Shown here: positions 63,784 through 64,000 of the stretch, piece after piece | Position numbering within the stretch: the first letter of the stretch is position 1 | Layout of the letters: every line of letters begins with the position of its first letter | Source of the DNA: Phymatolithon calcareum | Lineage: Eukaryota > Rhodophyta > Florideophyceae > Hapalidiales | Reading direction: 5' to 3' | DNA length: 64,000 nt | Assembly: GCA_977006965.1 (NCBI GenBank) | Contig: CDRMUB010000002.1 | Location: 1-64,000, forward strand | Notes under the pieces: generated by a model | Seen by the model: the letters and a program-made list of their open reading frames with translations, nothing else | What the model was told of the DNA's origin: nothing | Database searches by the model: none | Position numbers and translations under genes: made by a program

Positions 63784-64000
63784 CCCAGAAGTAACAGTTT
63801 TAAATGGTCAAAATAGGATTTTGTCGATTGTTTGAGTAAGTGGCACATTTGGACCCAGAAGTCACGAAAGAATATACCTAGGATATACAAGAGTTTGACG
63901 GACTTGAAGGTGGAGGTGGAGTGGGAGTGAAAAAGGGATACGGTGGGACTATTCCGAAGTGAAATTCGACGCTGAGCCCGAATCTGGACTCAGAATGGGA
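63784..64000 (+). repeat. Unit 64, partial (217 bp)
   Basis: The left part of the core up to cagaatggga, identical to unit 1 as far as it goes. The array continues beyond the window. Confidence 0.97.

Larger units (their letters stand above)
1..64000. repeat. Macrosatellite array, 521-bp core + n x 144-bp modules
   Basis: The same sequence recurs head to tail through the whole window. Taking base 1 (cccagaagtaac) as phase, 63 complete units end at 63783 and a 64th is cut at 64000. Unit lengths are 1097 (35 units), 809 (23), 1385 (4) and 1241 (1), which sum to 63783. Subtracting 521 bp leaves exactly 4, 2, 6 and 5 modules of 144 bp, 215 modules in all. By reading I found only about a dozen distinct point variants among units, so homogenisation is extreme. 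No rRNA, tRNA, 5S, spliced-leader or protein-coding family is recognisable inside a unit. A eukaryotic satellite is the best reading; a rolling-circle or extrachromosomal origin cannot be excluded from sequence alone. Confidence 0.97.

Noticed and set aside
1-64000. Pure assembly artefact
   Set aside because: Unit lengths and linked point markers vary in an ordered way along the window, which simple looped duplication of one unit would not produce. The total copy number still needs read support.

Overview
The whole window is the inside of one tandem array and I find no conventional gene. From base 1 to base 64000 the same repeat runs head to tail: 63 complete units (1-63783) plus a 217-bp partial unit cut off by the window end. 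Neither array edge is visible. A near-identical array of about 1-kb units this long, with no rRNA, tRNA, operon or recognisable protein family, points to a eukaryotic nuclear satellite or macrosatellite. I cannot name the organism. CpG is not depleted: one 144-bp sub-repeat holds 9 CpG against about 7.2 expected from its base counts. That argues weakly against old, heavily methylated vertebrate heterochromatin.

Every unit has two parts: a constant 521-bp core and n copies of a 144-bp sub-repeat. Four lengths occur: 809 bp (n=2, 23 units), 1097 bp (n=4, 35 units), 1241 bp (n=5, 1 unit) and 1385 bp (n=6, 4 units). The sub-repeat types are ordered S1-(S2-S3)k-S4, so length normally changes by the 288-bp S2-S3 pair. 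The single 1241-bp unit carries an S1/S2 fusion that localises a recombination event to 35 bp. The core holds four copies of an 18-bp motif (gttacttctgggtccgcg) in the order forward, forward, reverse, degenerate reverse. It also holds diverged remnants of the sub-repeat on both sides of the 144-bp block.

Layout: 1-28467 (units 1-27) is very homogeneous and mostly 1097-bp units, including 14 in a row at 13110-28467. 28468-51017 (units 28-49) is the variable zone, with all 1385-bp units, the 1241-bp unit and a set of linked point markers. 51018-63783 (units 50-63) mixes 809-bp units, many with an AAAAAATG variant, and 1097-bp units carrying an antisense TAG, including a 1906-bp two-unit periodicity at 53445-57256.

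The antisense strand is open across the sub-repeats because 144 is a multiple of 3 and the + strand is C-poor, so TCA and CTA (antisense stops) are rare. Several frames are open at once, recorded point changes are mostly non-synonymous in the long frame, and a stop is amplified through six units, so I do not call these frames genes. The most interesting content is the architecture: a dyad-symmetric motif cluster plus internal tandem repeats amplified in fixed steps, which may derive from a non-autonomous transposable element.
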